Positions 26,777-35,051 of a DNA stretch of 64,000 nt are shown here, in pieces. Under the pieces are notes generated by a model. It saw only the letters and a program-made list of their open reading frames with translations. It was not told the DNA's origin and did not search any database. Position 1 is the stretch's first letter. Each line of letters begins with the position of its first letter. Made by a program: the position numbers and the translations under genes. Origin of the DNA: an uncultured Erysipelotrichaceae bacterium (lineage in GTDB: Bacteria > Bacillota_I > Bacilli_A > RF39 > UBA660); assembly GCA_902761685.1 (NCBI GenBank), contig CACWLI010000003.1, forward strand, positions 1 to 64,000, given 5' to 3'.

Positions 26777-28504
26777 TTACATTTTATTTGGTATTTTAAT
26801 TGCTAATATATCTAATAGCTTAGAACATGTATTAAATATAAGTTTTAGCAAAGTAACATATGTTTTTTTCTTATTATTATCAGTTTCATTAATAATGTTA
26901 CATTCACCATAAAACTTATTAAACATACTACATATTTCGAATAAATATTCACAAATATAACTTAATGTTTTTTCATTGTATGCTTTATTTAATACTCGAG
27001 ATAATTCTAGTAACTTAATATAGATATTTCTTTCTGATTCTCCATATATTTCATTAATACTATATTCTTCAATATTAACTTTTTCCAATATAGATTTAAT
27101 TCTTACCATAGTATATAAAATATATGGACCAGTTTTTCCTTCAAATGAGCAAAATTTTTCAATATCAAATATATAATCTGTTGTTCTAAATGGTAATAAA
27201 TCAGCATATTTAACTGCAGCGACAGTTAATATATCAAGAATTTTTTCTTTTTCTATACCATCTTCATATTTATCCATTTTTTTACTTAATTCTTCTCTAA
27301 TCATATTAAGTAAATCATTTAATTGTAAAACTCCACCATCTCTTGTTTTAAATGGTTTACCATCTTTTCCATTCATAGTTCCAAAAGAATAATGTAATAA
27401 TTTTGTATCGCTATTTACTAATTTTGATTTATATGAAGCTCTAAAAACTTGTTCAAAATATAATCCTTGTCTTGCATCTACAACATACCAAATTTCATCA
27501 GGCTTAAAATCACTATTCATTCTACTATAAATAGTAGCCAGATCTCTAGTAGCATATATTGTTGCACCATCATTTTTTATAACTATAAGTGGTGGCACCT
27601 CAATTTTATCATCATCTAAAGCTACATCAATTACCTTAGCTCCTTGTGACTCATACATATATGGATTTAAAACCTTTAATGTTTTATCTACATATTTAAG
27701 TGAACTAAGCTCACCTTCCCATAATTCAAAATTACAATTTAAAAAATCATAAGTTTTCTTTATATCAGAACTAGATACCTCTACTATATCCTTCCACATA
27801 GTAAAGTATGGCTCTATACCTAAATCTACTTTTGCAGTTATTTCTCGAACTTCTTCCATTCTATCAGGATTTTCTTTTGCATCATTACTTGCTGCTGGAT
27901 AATATTCAGCTAATTCTTCTGCTGTAATTTGTAGTTTTGGATACTCTCCATCATAACTTTTATCAAAATAACATAAATTAGGTTTTCTCTTTTTTATTTC
28001 TGATATAACCATTCCAGACTGACGTCCTAGATCGCCTAAATGTACATCTCCTATTGTTTCATTTCCTAAAACATTTGATAATCTTTTTAAAGCTTCTCCA
28101 ATATTTGCACTTCTCATATGACCAACATGTAGAGCTTTAGCAGCATTAGCTCCACCATAATCAACAAGTATTTTTTTTCTATCAAATTTATCTATTAAGT
28201 TATCAAAATTATCAATAGATTCATTCATTTTATTTATTAAATATTTATCTTGTATACTAACATTTATAAATCCAGGACCAGCAATATTTACATTTTTAAA
28301 TCTGTCATCTAAATTATTAACAATATTTTGCGCTATTTCTCTTGGATTTTTTCCATACTTTTTTGCCAAATTCATTGAACAATTAATCTGAAATTCACCT
28401 AAATCGCGTCTTGAAGAGGACTCCAAAATAACATCATCAAGTTCATATCCACATTTCTTAAGAACATCTTTTAAATAATCTTCTGTATCTTTAATAAAAC
28501 TCAT
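26777..28504 (-). CDS. argS: Arginyl-tRNA synthetase
   Basis: Charges tRNA-Arg. Class I enzyme with an N-terminal additional domain, the HIGH-type motif HVGH in GANAAKALHVGHMRSANIG, the tRNA-site segment with a KMSK equivalent near FKTRDGGVLQLNDLL, and the C-terminal anticodon-binding helical domain (DALR type) ending KLLDILAIKIPNKM. Length 575 is normal. Confidence 0.97.
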   Translation of the reverse strand: MSFIKDTEDYLKDVLKKCGYELDDVILESSSRRDLGEFQINCSMNLAKKYGKNPREIAQNIVNNLDDRFKNVNIAGPGFINVSIQDKYLINKMNESIDNFDNLIDKFDRKKILVDYGGANAAKALHVGHMRSANIGEALKRLSNVLGNETIGDVHLGDLGRQSGMVISEIKKRKPNLCYFDKSYDGEYPKLQITAEELAEYYPAASNDAKENPDRMEEVREITAKVDLGIEPYFTMWKDIVEVSSSDIKKTYDFLNCNFELWEGELSSLKYVDKTLKVLNPYMYESQGAKVIDVALDDDKIEVPPLIVIKNDGATIYATRDLATIYSRMNSDFKPDEIWYVVDARQGLYFEQVFRASYKSKLVNSDTKLLHYSFGTMNGKDGKPFKTRDGGVLQLNDLLNMIREELSKKMDKYEDGIEKEKILDILTVAAVKYADLLPFRTTDYIFDIEKFCSFEGKTGPYILYTMVRIKSILEKVNIEEYSINEIYGESERNIYIKLLELSRVLNKAYNEKTLSYICEYLFEICSMFNKFYGECNIINETDNNKKKTYVTLLKLIFNTCSKLLDILAIKIPNKM

Positions 28505-28531
28505 AATAATCCTCTCCCTCTCATAAACTAG

Positions 28532-28559
28532 ATTATATCACATGTTATTATTTTTTCAA
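28532..28559 (-). promoter_or_regulatory. Promoter of argS
   Basis: Minus strand TTGAAA (28554-28559), 16-base spacer, TATAAT (28532-28537). No T-box is seen in the short leader. Confidence 0.75.
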
Positions 28560-28587
28560 CAATTAAAACCATTATATTAGCCAATTT

Positions 28588-28616
28588 TTGACTTTTTCTT
28601 GTACATGTGGTATAAT
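28588..28616 (+). promoter_or_regulatory. Strong promoter of the large structured RNA
   Basis: TTGACT (28588-28593), 17-base spacer, TATAAT (28611-28616); start of transcription expected near 28622-28624. It drives the OLE-type RNA and probably oapA. Confidence 0.9.
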
Positions 28617-28621
28617 TAATA

Positions 28622-29085
28622 TGTGTGTGGAGCACTATGCTAGTCAAGCATATTACTAGAAGATGGGGCTAAAAATCCATTAATTGTACAAAAAGATACT
28701 TTATATATTTTGCTTCTTTCGCCCAGATTGGGGTGAATATATAATTTTAGATTTGAGGATATTATACAATGGCATGTATACAAATTCCTTTAATCGCATC
28801 AGTGAATTATGAACGTACATGTCGTGAGTGATTTGTTGGGATAAAAAATTGAAAAATAAATTGCAAAAGCGAATAAAAGTAAGTTTTGTTTGTCTGGGAA
28901 AACCTCTAGCGTGTCTTTATTATAAAGATTGAAGTGCGGACTAAGTGGTGATCGAGTGATCACATTAGGTAACTAGTGATTTGTATCTTTAAAGAGAAAT
29001 CGCCTACAGGTAACTAAGGGTAGATACAAGAGAAACTCAACTCGACCAAAGCCGTAAAATTAATTTATAATAATCCATACAATTT
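28622..29085 (+). ncRNA. ole: Large structured RNA, most likely OLE RNA
   Basis: About 460 bases with no coding capacity but clearly higher GC than the surroundings and many nested stems. Examples: TATGCT/AGCATA and CTAGT/ACTAG near the 5' end, CGCCC/GGGGTG at 28719-28735, CATGTA/TACATG at about 28772-28822, a GTGATC/GATCAC hairpin at 28948-28963, and TTGTATCT/AGATACAA at 28981-29030. It has its own strong promoter and is followed after a few bases by a four-helix membrane protein with a D-x3-D motif. OLE RNAs of Firmicutes always lie beside oapA, which has those features. The RNA helps cells survive cold, alcohol and magnesium stress at the membrane. Identification rests on context and structure; typical OLE RNAs are nearer 600 bases, so this one is short. 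The 3' end is approximate. Confidence 0.78.
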
Positions 29086-29103
29086 TTTTTTAGGAGAAAA
29101 TAC

Positions 29104-29628
29104 GTGAAAAAAGATAATTGGATAATAAAAGCATTTGTATTAACATTTATTATAGCTTTAATATTTAATGCATTTTCTAATGTTATTACAAACACATTTG
29201 ATAATATTATTGTTTTAACACTTTTAGCTATATTATTTATCTTAATTGGAATTATTTTTGATATTATTGGAACTTCAGTATTAACAGCAGAAGAATCTAC
29301 TTTTCATGCTAAAAGTTCAAAAAAAATAAAAGGAGCTAAAGAAGGCGTTTATTTAATAAAAAATGGAAGTAGAATTGCTTCCATCTGTAATGATGTTATA
29401 GGTGACATTTGTGGCATTGTTAGTGGATCTATAGCAGCAATGATTGGAATATTGTTATCATCAAAATTAAATATATCATCTGTCTTTTCTATTTTAATAA
29501 CAAGCTCAATTATTTCCTCATTAACTGTTGGAGGGAAAGCAATTGGCAAGAAGGTTGCTATTAGAAATAGTGATGAAATTATTTTTAAAGTAGCAAAAAT
29601 ACTTAATAAATTTAAAAAATTAAATTAA
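29104..29628 (+). CDS. oapA: OapA-like OLE RNA-associated membrane protein
   Basis: A 174-residue protein with four hydrophobic helices (about 9-30, 36-60, 98-120, 124-145). The segment between helices 2 and 3 is basic (KSSKKIKGAKEG) and leads to SICNDVIGDICGIVSG, which holds D97 and D101 in the D-x3-D spacing known from OapA of Bacillus halodurans. OapA binds OLE RNA and places it at the membrane. The start is GTG at 29104 with AGGAG seven bases upstream. It follows the structured RNA closely and has no promoter of its own that I can see. Confidence 0.8.
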   Translation: MKKDNWIIKAFVLTFIIALIFNAFSNVITNTFDNIIVLTLLAILFILIGIIFDIIGTSVLTAEESTFHAKSSKKIKGAKEGVYLIKNGSRIASICNDVIGDICGIVSGSIAAMIGILLSSKLNISSVFSILITSSIISSLTVGGKAIGKKVAIRNSDEIIFKVAKILNKFKKLN

Positions 29629-29629
29629 A

Positions 29630-29676
29630 TAAAAAAAGATTTAGATTATCTATTACTTCTAAATCTTTCTTTTTGG
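29630..29676. terminator. Bidirectional terminator between oapA and typA
   Basis: AAAGATTTAGA and TCTAAATCTTT arms (about 29635-29668) separated by 12 bases, flanked by A and T runs. It overlaps the typA stop. Confidence 0.8.
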
Positions 29677-31448
29677 TCTAAAATTTTCTTTCTAAGTCTA
29701 ATAGCATCAGGCGTAACTTCAACAAGTTCATCACTTTCAATAAATTCCAATGCTTCTTCTAAAGTAAATACTCTTGCTTTTGGAAGAGTTATAGCTTCAT
29801 CACTACTTTTACTTCTTGTATTAGAAAATTCTTTATTTTTACATGGATTAACATTTAAATCATTTTCTTTATTATGAATTCCTACAATCATCCCTTCATA
29901 TACATCAACAGAAGGTTCAACAATCATATATCCTCTATCCAAAAGATTATATAGTGCATAACCAAATGTTTTACCGCTTTCCATAGATACTAATACACCA
30001 TTTTTTCTTCCACTAATTTCTCCAGCATATGGTTTATAATCATCAAAACTTCTAACCATTATACCTTCACCCTTTGTATTTGTAATAAAATTACTTCTAT
30101 ATCCAATTAATCCTCTAGTAGGACAACTAAATTCCAATCTAACATAGTCTTCTTCAGCAGGTTCCATTAATTCCATTGTACCTTTTCTTTCACTTAAATC
30201 TTGAATAATTGTTCCGCTATAATCATTTGGTACATTAATAATAACTTTCTCATATGGTTCAGATTTAACCCCATCTATTTCTTTGAAAATAACTTCTGGT
30301 TTAGAAACACTAAGTTCATATCCTTCTCTTCTCATATTTTCAATTAAAATAGATAAATGTAATTCTCCACGTCCTGAAACTTTAAATCCATCACTACTTG
30401 GTAATTCCTCTACTTCAAGTCCTACATTTCTTTCAAGTTCAGCCATTAGTCTATCTCTTAAATGTCTACTAGTAACAAATTTTCCAACTTTACCTGCAAA
30501 AGGAGAAGAATTGACAAGAAAATTCATAGATAATGTTGGTTTTTCTATTTCAATACTAGGCAATGCTTCAATATGGTTAGGATCACATATTGTATCTCCA
30601 ATTGATATTTCTGGACATCCAGCAATTGTTACGATATCTCCATAAAATGCTTCATTAACCTCTCTCTTTTTAATTCCTTCATTTATATAAATTTTAGTAA
30701 TTCTTTCTTTAGTAATACTTCCATCATTTTTAGAAATTGTTACCATTTGCCCAGTTTTTATTTTTCCTTTATTAATTCTACCAATTCCAAGTCTACCAAT
30801 ATAATCATCGTAATCTAAAGATGATATTTGTAATTGTAAAGGATCATTTTCATTACCTTTAAATGGTTCAGTTGTTTCTATAATAGTATCAAGCAAAGGA
30901 ATAATATCATTATTAGTATCTGTTTCTTCATATCTTGCTATTCCTTCTTTAGCAATCCCATATATAATTTTAAAATCCAATTGTTCATTACTAGCGCCAA
31001 GTTCACAAAATAAATCAAATGTCATATTTACAACTTCTTCAGCTCTTGCATCTTTTTTATCTATTTTGTTAATAAATAATATTGGTCTTAAACCATTTTT
31101 TAATGCTTCTTTTAAAACAAATCTAGTTTGGGGCATTGGCCCTTCAGCTGAGTCAACTAATAATACAACAGTATCAACAGTTTTTATAATTCTTTCAATT
31201 TCACTAGAAAAATCAGCATGACCAGGAGTATCTACTATATTCATTTTATAGTCTTTATATCTAATAGCACAATTTTTAGCAGTTATAGTGATTCCTCTTT
31301 CTCTTTCTAAATCTCCACTATCCATTACACAATCAACAACTTGTTCATTTTCCCTAAAAACTCCACTTTGTTTTAGTAATGCATCAACTAAAGTACTTTT
31401 ACCTGCATCAACATGTGCTACAACAGCAAAATTTATTATTTTATCCAT
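29646..31448 (-). CDS. typA: Ribosome-binding GTPase TypA/BipA
   Basis: Translational GTPase needed for ribosome assembly and growth at low temperature. G1 AHVDAGKST, G3 DTPGHADF, G4 NKIDKKDA, followed by beta-barrel, EF-G-like domains and the TypA-specific C-terminal domain (from about RGLIGYRSNFITNTKGEG). Length 600 is normal. Confidence 0.97.
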   Translation of the reverse strand: MDKIINFAVVAHVDAGKSTLVDALLKQSGVFRENEQVVDCVMDSGDLERERGITITAKNCAIRYKDYKMNIVDTPGHADFSSEIERIIKTVDTVVLLVDSAEGPMPQTRFVLKEALKNGLRPILFINKIDKKDARAEEVVNMTFDLFCELGASNEQLDFKIIYGIAKEGIARYEETDTNNDIIPLLDTIIETTEPFKGNENDPLQLQISSLDYDDYIGRLGIGRINKGKIKTGQMVTISKNDGSITKERITKIYINEGIKKREVNEAFYGDIVTIAGCPEISIGDTICDPNHIEALPSIEIEKPTLSMNFLVNSSPFAGKVGKFVTSRHLRDRLMAELERNVGLEVEELPSSDGFKVSGRGELHLSILIENMRREGYELSVSKPEVIFKEIDGVKSEPYEKVIINVPNDYSGTIIQDLSERKGTMELMEPAEEDYVRLEFSCPTRGLIGYRSNFITNTKGEGIMVRSFDDYKPYAGEISGRKNGVLVSMESGKTFGYALYNLLDRGYMIVEPSVDVYEGMIVGIHNKENDLNVNPCKNKEFSNTRSKSSDEAITLPKARVFTLEEALEFIESDELVEVTPDAIRLRKKILDQKERFRSNR

Positions 31449-31614
31449 AAAATCATCCCCTCTTGATATGCCTAATAATAATACACTATTTTTTTTATAA
31501 TTTCAAGAAAAAAGTAATATTTTTATTATTTATCACTCACAATAATATTTTGTTATTCATAGTAAATGGTTAAAAAAATTAAATAATGGCAAAATAATAT
31601 ACATAGGAGTTAAA

Positions 31615-31872
31615 ATGATAGATAATAATATAATAAGTGAAAAAAAGATTTATTCAATCATAGGTAAGAATATCAGATATTATAGAAAACTTTATAGTTT
31701 AAATAAAAAAGAATTAACTCAGGAAAAACTAGCCGAAATTGTAAATGTTTCTACATCTTTAATAGGAAACTTAGAAAGTAAAAAAACTTATCAAGGGATA
31801 AGTGTTTATAATCTTTATAAAATAAGTATAGTATTAGAAGTACCAATTGAAAATTTTTTTATTGATCGATAA
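31615..31872 (+). CDS. Small Xre-family regulator (copy 1)
   Basis: An 85-residue single-domain helix-turn-helix protein. The HTH is in LTQEKLAEIVNVSTSLIGNLES, followed by the typical NLYKISIVLEVPIENFF end. It is similar to the protein at 32223-32477, so the two are likely paralogues. Its 3' end overlaps the 3' end of the opposite-strand Xre gene by 14 bases. GGAG lies at 31605-31608. Confidence 0.88.
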   Translation: MIDNNIISEKKIYSIIGKNIRYYRKLYSLNKKELTQEKLAEIVNVSTSLIGNLESKKTYQGISVYNLYKISIVLEVPIENFFIDR

Positions 31873-32122
31873 CTTCTATGGATTCAAAGAATTTATCAAT
31901 AGAGGTATTTAAAACTACAGAAATCTTATATAGAGACATTAAAGATAATCCTTCACTACCTTTAGTACTTTCAAACTTTCGGATAAATTCTGGTGAAACT
32001 CCAATATCTATAGCCAACTGTTCTTGTGTTATATTATTAAGTTTTCTATATTTGATAACATTATATGCAACTACTTCAATAATATTATTATTGAAAACAA
32101 AATCTCTTTTAAATTTTGTCAT
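31859..32122 (-). CDS. Small Xre-family regulator (copy 2)
   Basis: An 87-residue protein with an Xre HTH (ITQEQLAIDIGVSPEFIRKFES) and the same C-terminal pattern SLYKISVVLNTSIDKFFES as its neighbours. It converges on copy 1 and diverges from copy 3 across 32123-32222. Such pairs often repress themselves and each other, which is inference here. Confidence 0.86.
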   Translation of the reverse strand: MTKFKRDFVFNNNIIEVVAYNVIKYRKLNNITQEQLAIDIGVSPEFIRKFESTKGSEGLSLMSLYKISVVLNTSIDKFFESIEVIDQ

Positions 32123-32222
32123 TAAATCACCTAAACTAATTGTACATTTTTTTAAAATTTATTTATGTAAAGTACAGCTATACATTTTCTCTTTTTTAAT
32201 TTATAATATTAATGGTGAATTT

Positions 32223-32477
32223 ATGAATCAAAAAGAATTAAGTCAAATAATAGGTAAAAATATAAAAAAATATAGAACATCTACTTTTATTGATGGAAAA
32301 AAATTGACACAAGAGAAATTAGCAGAAGCAATCAATGTTTCTGTTTCACTTATAAGTAATTTAGAAAGCAGCAAGTCAAATAAAGGAATTAGTATAATAA
32401 ATCTATATAAAATATCTGTCGTATTAAATACTCCAATAAGCAAATTTTTCGAGGTGAGTAATGAATATAAAAAATAA
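32223..32477 (+). CDS. Small Xre-family regulator (copy 3)
   Basis: An 84-residue Xre protein (KKLTQEKLAEAINVSVSLISNLES; NLYKISVVLNTPISKFF). The frame is open upstream to 31878, but the ATG at 32223, just after GGTGA and a TATAAT at about 32199, gives the same start as copy 1 (MNQKELSQIIGKNIKKYR). It overlaps the next gene by 17 bases, so the two are coupled. Confidence 0.86.
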   Translation: MNQKELSQIIGKNIKKYRTSTFIDGKKLTQEKLAEAINVSVSLISNLESSKSNKGISIINLYKISVVLNTPISKFFEVSNEYKK

Positions 32478-32913
32478 ACAAATTATATCAAAATTATTAG
32501 AAAACAAAACGATTAATAATCAAATCAATTGTGAAATATCTAATATTGATGATTATAATATTATTATTAATAATATTGATGATTTTGCTTCTTTTTTAAA
32601 ATTAAACTTTAAATTAAAAAATCAAGAACTCACTTTTTTAATTGATTCAATAATGCTCAATAATAAAAATATATTCATTAAAAATTATAATATTGCACAA
32701 CTTGATAAAGATAGTTATATTAATCTAATCATGAAACAATATAATAAAAATTATAACTTATTAACTCATTTTATTAGAATTAAAAAGAAATCATACAATG
32801 ATATACTTAAAATTAAAAATAAAAAATTGTTATATGCATATTTAGGTAATATTACATATAACAATTTAAATTACTATTTACCAATAATAGAATATTACGA
32901 TACTACTAATTAA
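32461..32913 (+). CDS. Uncharacterised Asn/Ile-rich protein coupled to an Xre regulator
   Basis: I do not recognise this 150-residue protein. It has no membrane helix or signal peptide and looks all-helical, rich in Asn, Ile, Lys and Tyr. Its start lies inside the Xre gene upstream, and its end overlaps the convergent fic gene by eight bases. The Xre-plus-unknown pairing resembles toxin-antitoxin and phage-regulator pairs, but no toxin motif is seen. Confidence 0.55.
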   Translation: MNIKNKQIISKLLENKTINNQINCEISNIDDYNIIINNIDDFASFLKLNFKLKNQELTFLIDSIMLNNKNIFIKNYNIAQLDKDSYINLIMKQYNKNYNLLTHFIRIKKKSYNDILKIKNKKLLYAYLGNITYNNLNYYLPIIEYYDTTN

Positions 32914-33982
32914 TAAAAACATTATACATATTACTATAACAGAAAGTAACTCTATTTGTTCCTTTCTTTTTTTCTTTCACTAAATAACCACTTTCAACAA
33001 GTTTATTTAAAACTTTATTAACAGAATTAATATGTAATTTGCATTCATTTACTATATCAGCAGTAGTAAACACAATTTTCTTTATTATTATAGGATAAAC
33101 TTTATAAATCGTAGTTCCACCTATAGTATTTTTAAAATCATTAAAATCTTTTTCGTATACTTTATTTAGTTTCTTTATTTTTTTAATATTTATATTACAT
33201 TGTTCAATAATACATTGAAGCATTATCTTTATAAATTTATCAACATCTTCTTCAATTTCACCACTTAACATAGTAAAATATGTATTTTTTAAATCATCAA
33301 GACTTTCTGATAAGTACAATATAGGTAATTCTTTTTTATACATTGCAAATTGTAAAGCTATAAGCAGTCTACCTATTTTTCCATTGCCAGAAACATATGG
33401 ATGTATTTTTTCAAATTGATAATGTGATAAAATAGTTGATATAAAATATGGATCTTCATTATGATTAATATAGTTTAGTAAATCAACCATTAATCCATGA
33501 ACATCACTATACACAGGAGGTATGAAAGAAACACTAGATCCAGCAAGTCCAGGTTTTAATAAAAAATTTTGAGATTTTCTAAACTTTCCACTTCCTTTTG
33601 TATTGTTATTCTTTTTACAATTTAAGAATAACATCTTATTAATTTTATTTAAAGTATCAATTTGAATATCACCCTTAGATATATCTGTAACACCAATATA
33701 TAAAGCTTTTTTTAAATTATTAAATTCTATAACATCATTATTTTCAATTAAATATGGGGTATGAAACATATATTCTTTAGTTAGTTTTGATCCATCAAGT
33801 TTAAAAGAATAATATAATTCAGAAACATAAGCACATTCTAAAAAAGATCTATAGTCATAACTCATACTTCTTAAATAACCTTTATATTCTCCGTAAACTT
33901 CCGATGTTTCGCACAGCAATTTATACAATTCATTATTTTCATTGTACGATAATGGCATTTTTTTTGCTTTATATGGTTCCAT
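32906..33982 (-). CDS. Fic-domain protein (probable AMP transferase) with C-terminal winged helix
   Basis: A 358-residue protein with a Fic_N region, the Fic core and a C-terminal winged helix (VFTTADIVNECKLHINSVNKVLNKLVESGY pattern in the last 70 residues). The active motif HPYVSGNGKIGR (194-205) matches HPFxxGNGRxxR with the catalytic His and the phosphate loop. Upstream, S59-FKL-DG64 stands where class II Fic proteins keep the inhibitory motif S/T-xxx-E-G/N, with Asp in place of Glu. Fic enzymes mostly transfer AMP to target proteins. It is preceded by structured RNA copy A and a second, closer promoter-like sequence. Confidence 0.9.
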   Translation of the reverse strand: MEPYKAKKMPLSYNENNELYKLLCETSEVYGEYKGYLRSMSYDYRSFLECAYVSELYYSFKLDGSKLTKEYMFHTPYLIENNDVIEFNNLKKALYIGVTDISKGDIQIDTLNKINKMLFLNCKKNNNTKGSGKFRKSQNFLLKPGLAGSSVSFIPPVYSDVHGLMVDLLNYINHNEDPYFISTILSHYQFEKIHPYVSGNGKIGRLLIALQFAMYKKELPILYLSESLDDLKNTYFTMLSGEIEEDVDKFIKIMLQCIIEQCNINIKKIKKLNKVYEKDFNDFKNTIGGTTIYKVYPIIIKKIVFTTADIVNECKLHINSVNKVLNKLVESGYLVKEKKKGTNRVTFCYSNMYNVFIN

Positions 33983-34004
33983 AATTCATCCTCCAAATAT
34001 ATTG

Positions 34005-34022
34005 TAACATATTTTTTTAAAA
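34005..34022 (-). promoter_or_regulatory. Promoter-proximal -10 element of fic
   Basis: TTACAAT on the minus strand (about 34004-34009) lies about 20 bases before the fic ATG with a T-rich -35 region upstream (around 34028-34033). It may give fic transcription independent of the leader RNA. Confidence 0.4.
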
Positions 34023-34068
34023 AAATATACATATTTTAAAATTAATGTGTATAAATTAAAAATAATAA

Positions 34069-34240
34069 TAAAAAAATAGACTACTTCTGATAAAAGCAAT
34101 CTATTTTAGTTTAATGAAAAAAGATTATAATCGTTTATTATTCAATAAATATTCTAAATATTATCAGTATTTAGCATAATCCACTTATCATTTAGAGTTT
34201 TCTTTCTCGACGATATATCATTTGTCCTTAGTTGATAAGA
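34069..34240 (-). ncRNA. Structured leader RNA with kissing loops, copy A (upstream of fic)
   Basis: Reading the minus strand: outer stem CTTATC (34234-34239)/GATAAG (34184-34189) enclosing a GAG/CTC hairpin and the conserved core ACAAATGATATATCGT; then hairpin CTAAATA-loop-TATTTAG (34154-34174) with loop CTGATAA; then a short TTTATT/AATAAA hairpin; then a T run; then a 12-pair hairpin (34075-34105) with loop TTATCAG followed by seven T, an intrinsic terminator. The two 7-base loops are exact complements. Copy B shows the same order. Not a family I recognise. No homologous coding frame is seen. Confidence 0.75.
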
Positions 34241-34440
34241 ATTCTTTTTCTAATATAACAGGAATAATCGTGATATAAAAGAAACAATATTTATTAATTA
34301 TTGAAAACAAGTTAATGCTTATAATTAATAAATAAATTTTAAGAATTTTTCACTTGATATAACTATAATAAAGATCAATATAATAAATTAAATATTATTT
34401 AAAAAACTATATTAAGATTTACATAACCATATCTTTAAGA
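34240..34440 (-). other. AT-rich leader segment between promoter A and RNA core A
   Basis: About 200 bases without a credible gene. One short stretch, GTGAAAAATTCTTAAAATT on the minus strand (about 34335-34354), has a counterpart in the copy B leader (GTGAAAAAATCTATAAAATT, about 35349-35368); a stop codon in copy A argues against a shared peptide. Confidence 0.5.
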
Positions 34441-34476
34441 CAATACTATTGTAACAATTATTTATTTATTTGTCAA
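34440..34476 (-). promoter_or_regulatory. Promoter with palindromic operator, copy A
   Basis: Minus strand TTGACA (34471-34476), 17-base spacer, TACAAT (34448-34453). The -10 box lies within a perfect palindrome ACAATA-N-TATTGT (34440-34452). The same arrangement occurs at copy B. It should drive the leader RNA A toward fic. Confidence 0.85.
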
Positions 34477-34484
34477 TAAGCAAT

Positions 34485-34841
34485 TTAATATGGATTAGGA
34501 TAATCAAGTAATCCAAATCCCTCTCCAGATGTCCAATATATTTTATTATTTTTTATTTTCAAATTATAAACTATTTTATATTTTTCTTCACTATTACTAT
34601 TTTTATAATAAAAAGTTAATGTAGTATTTCCATTTTTAACAGGAACAAATATAAATTTATTTTCTTCAGAACTTTTTAATCTAATTTTATCAGAATCTAA
34701 ACTATAATCCCAATAATAATCATCAGTTAATTCATTATATTCAATTGTAATTTGATTTTTATATACACCTAGATATGGTCTATAAAACATGATAATTAAC
34801 GCTAAAACAATTGTAATACCAAAAATTATATAATATCTCAT
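34485..34841 (-). CDS. Small membrane-anchored extracytoplasmic protein
   Basis: A 118-residue protein with an N-terminal helix (about 3-19) and a beta-rich outer domain. DYYWDYSLDSDKIRL followed by FIFVPVKNGNTTLTFYYKN and YKIVYNLKI loosely resembles chagasin-type protease inhibitors (I42), which have a GYSW loop and an LTL-Y strand; the loops themselves are not conserved, so this is only a possibility. AAAGGAG (34846-34852) lies directly after the terminator hairpin of RNA copy B and no other promoter is visible, so expression should depend on read-through of that RNA. Confidence 0.6.
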   Translation of the reverse strand: MRYYIIFGITIVLALIIMFYRPYLGVYKNQITIEYNELTDDYYWDYSLDSDKIRLKSSEENKFIFVPVKNGNTTLTFYYKNSNSEEKYKIVYNLKIKNNKIYWTSGEGFGLLDYPNPY

Positions 34842-34860
34842 AATACTCCTTTATAATAAA

Positions 34861-35051
34861 CAAAAAACAATCAGTTCTGATAAAACATGATTGTTTCGAG
34901 TTTCTCGAAAAAAGATTATTATCATTTATATTAAAGTTTAAATCAACTTTAATATAAATACATCCTAAATATTATCAGTATTTAGTATAACCCCTTATCA
35001 TTTTGAGTTTTTCTTTCTCAACGATATATCATTTGTCCTTGGTAGATAAGT
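34861..35051 (-). ncRNA. Structured leader RNA with kissing loops, copy B (upstream of 34485-34841)
   Basis: Same order as copy A on the minus strand: outer stem CTTATC (35045-35050)/GATAAG (34994-34999) around a GAG/CTC-type hairpin and ACAAATGATATATCGT; hairpin CTAAATA/TATTTAG (34965-34985) with loop CTGATAA; a hairpin with a perfect 14-pair stem (34925-34958) at the place where copy A has 6 pairs; a T run; a small TCGAG/CTCGA hairpin; and a terminator hairpin (34866-34895) with loop TTATCAG and six T. The stem lengths differ between copies while the two loops are identical, as expected of selected RNA structure. The terminator ends about ten bases before the ribosome site of the next gene, as in an attenuator. 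Confidence 0.78.

Noticed and set aside
28622..29085. RNase P RNA or tmRNA
   Set aside because: Neither the GAGGAAAGTCC block of RNase P nor the tRNA-like ends and tag frame of tmRNA were found on either strand.
34069..34240. SAM-I riboswitch, because the outer stem CTTATC/GATAAG resembles its P1
   Set aside because: The GGAGGGA core, the kink-turn and the remaining helices of SAM-I are missing, and the downstream genes have no link to methionine metabolism.
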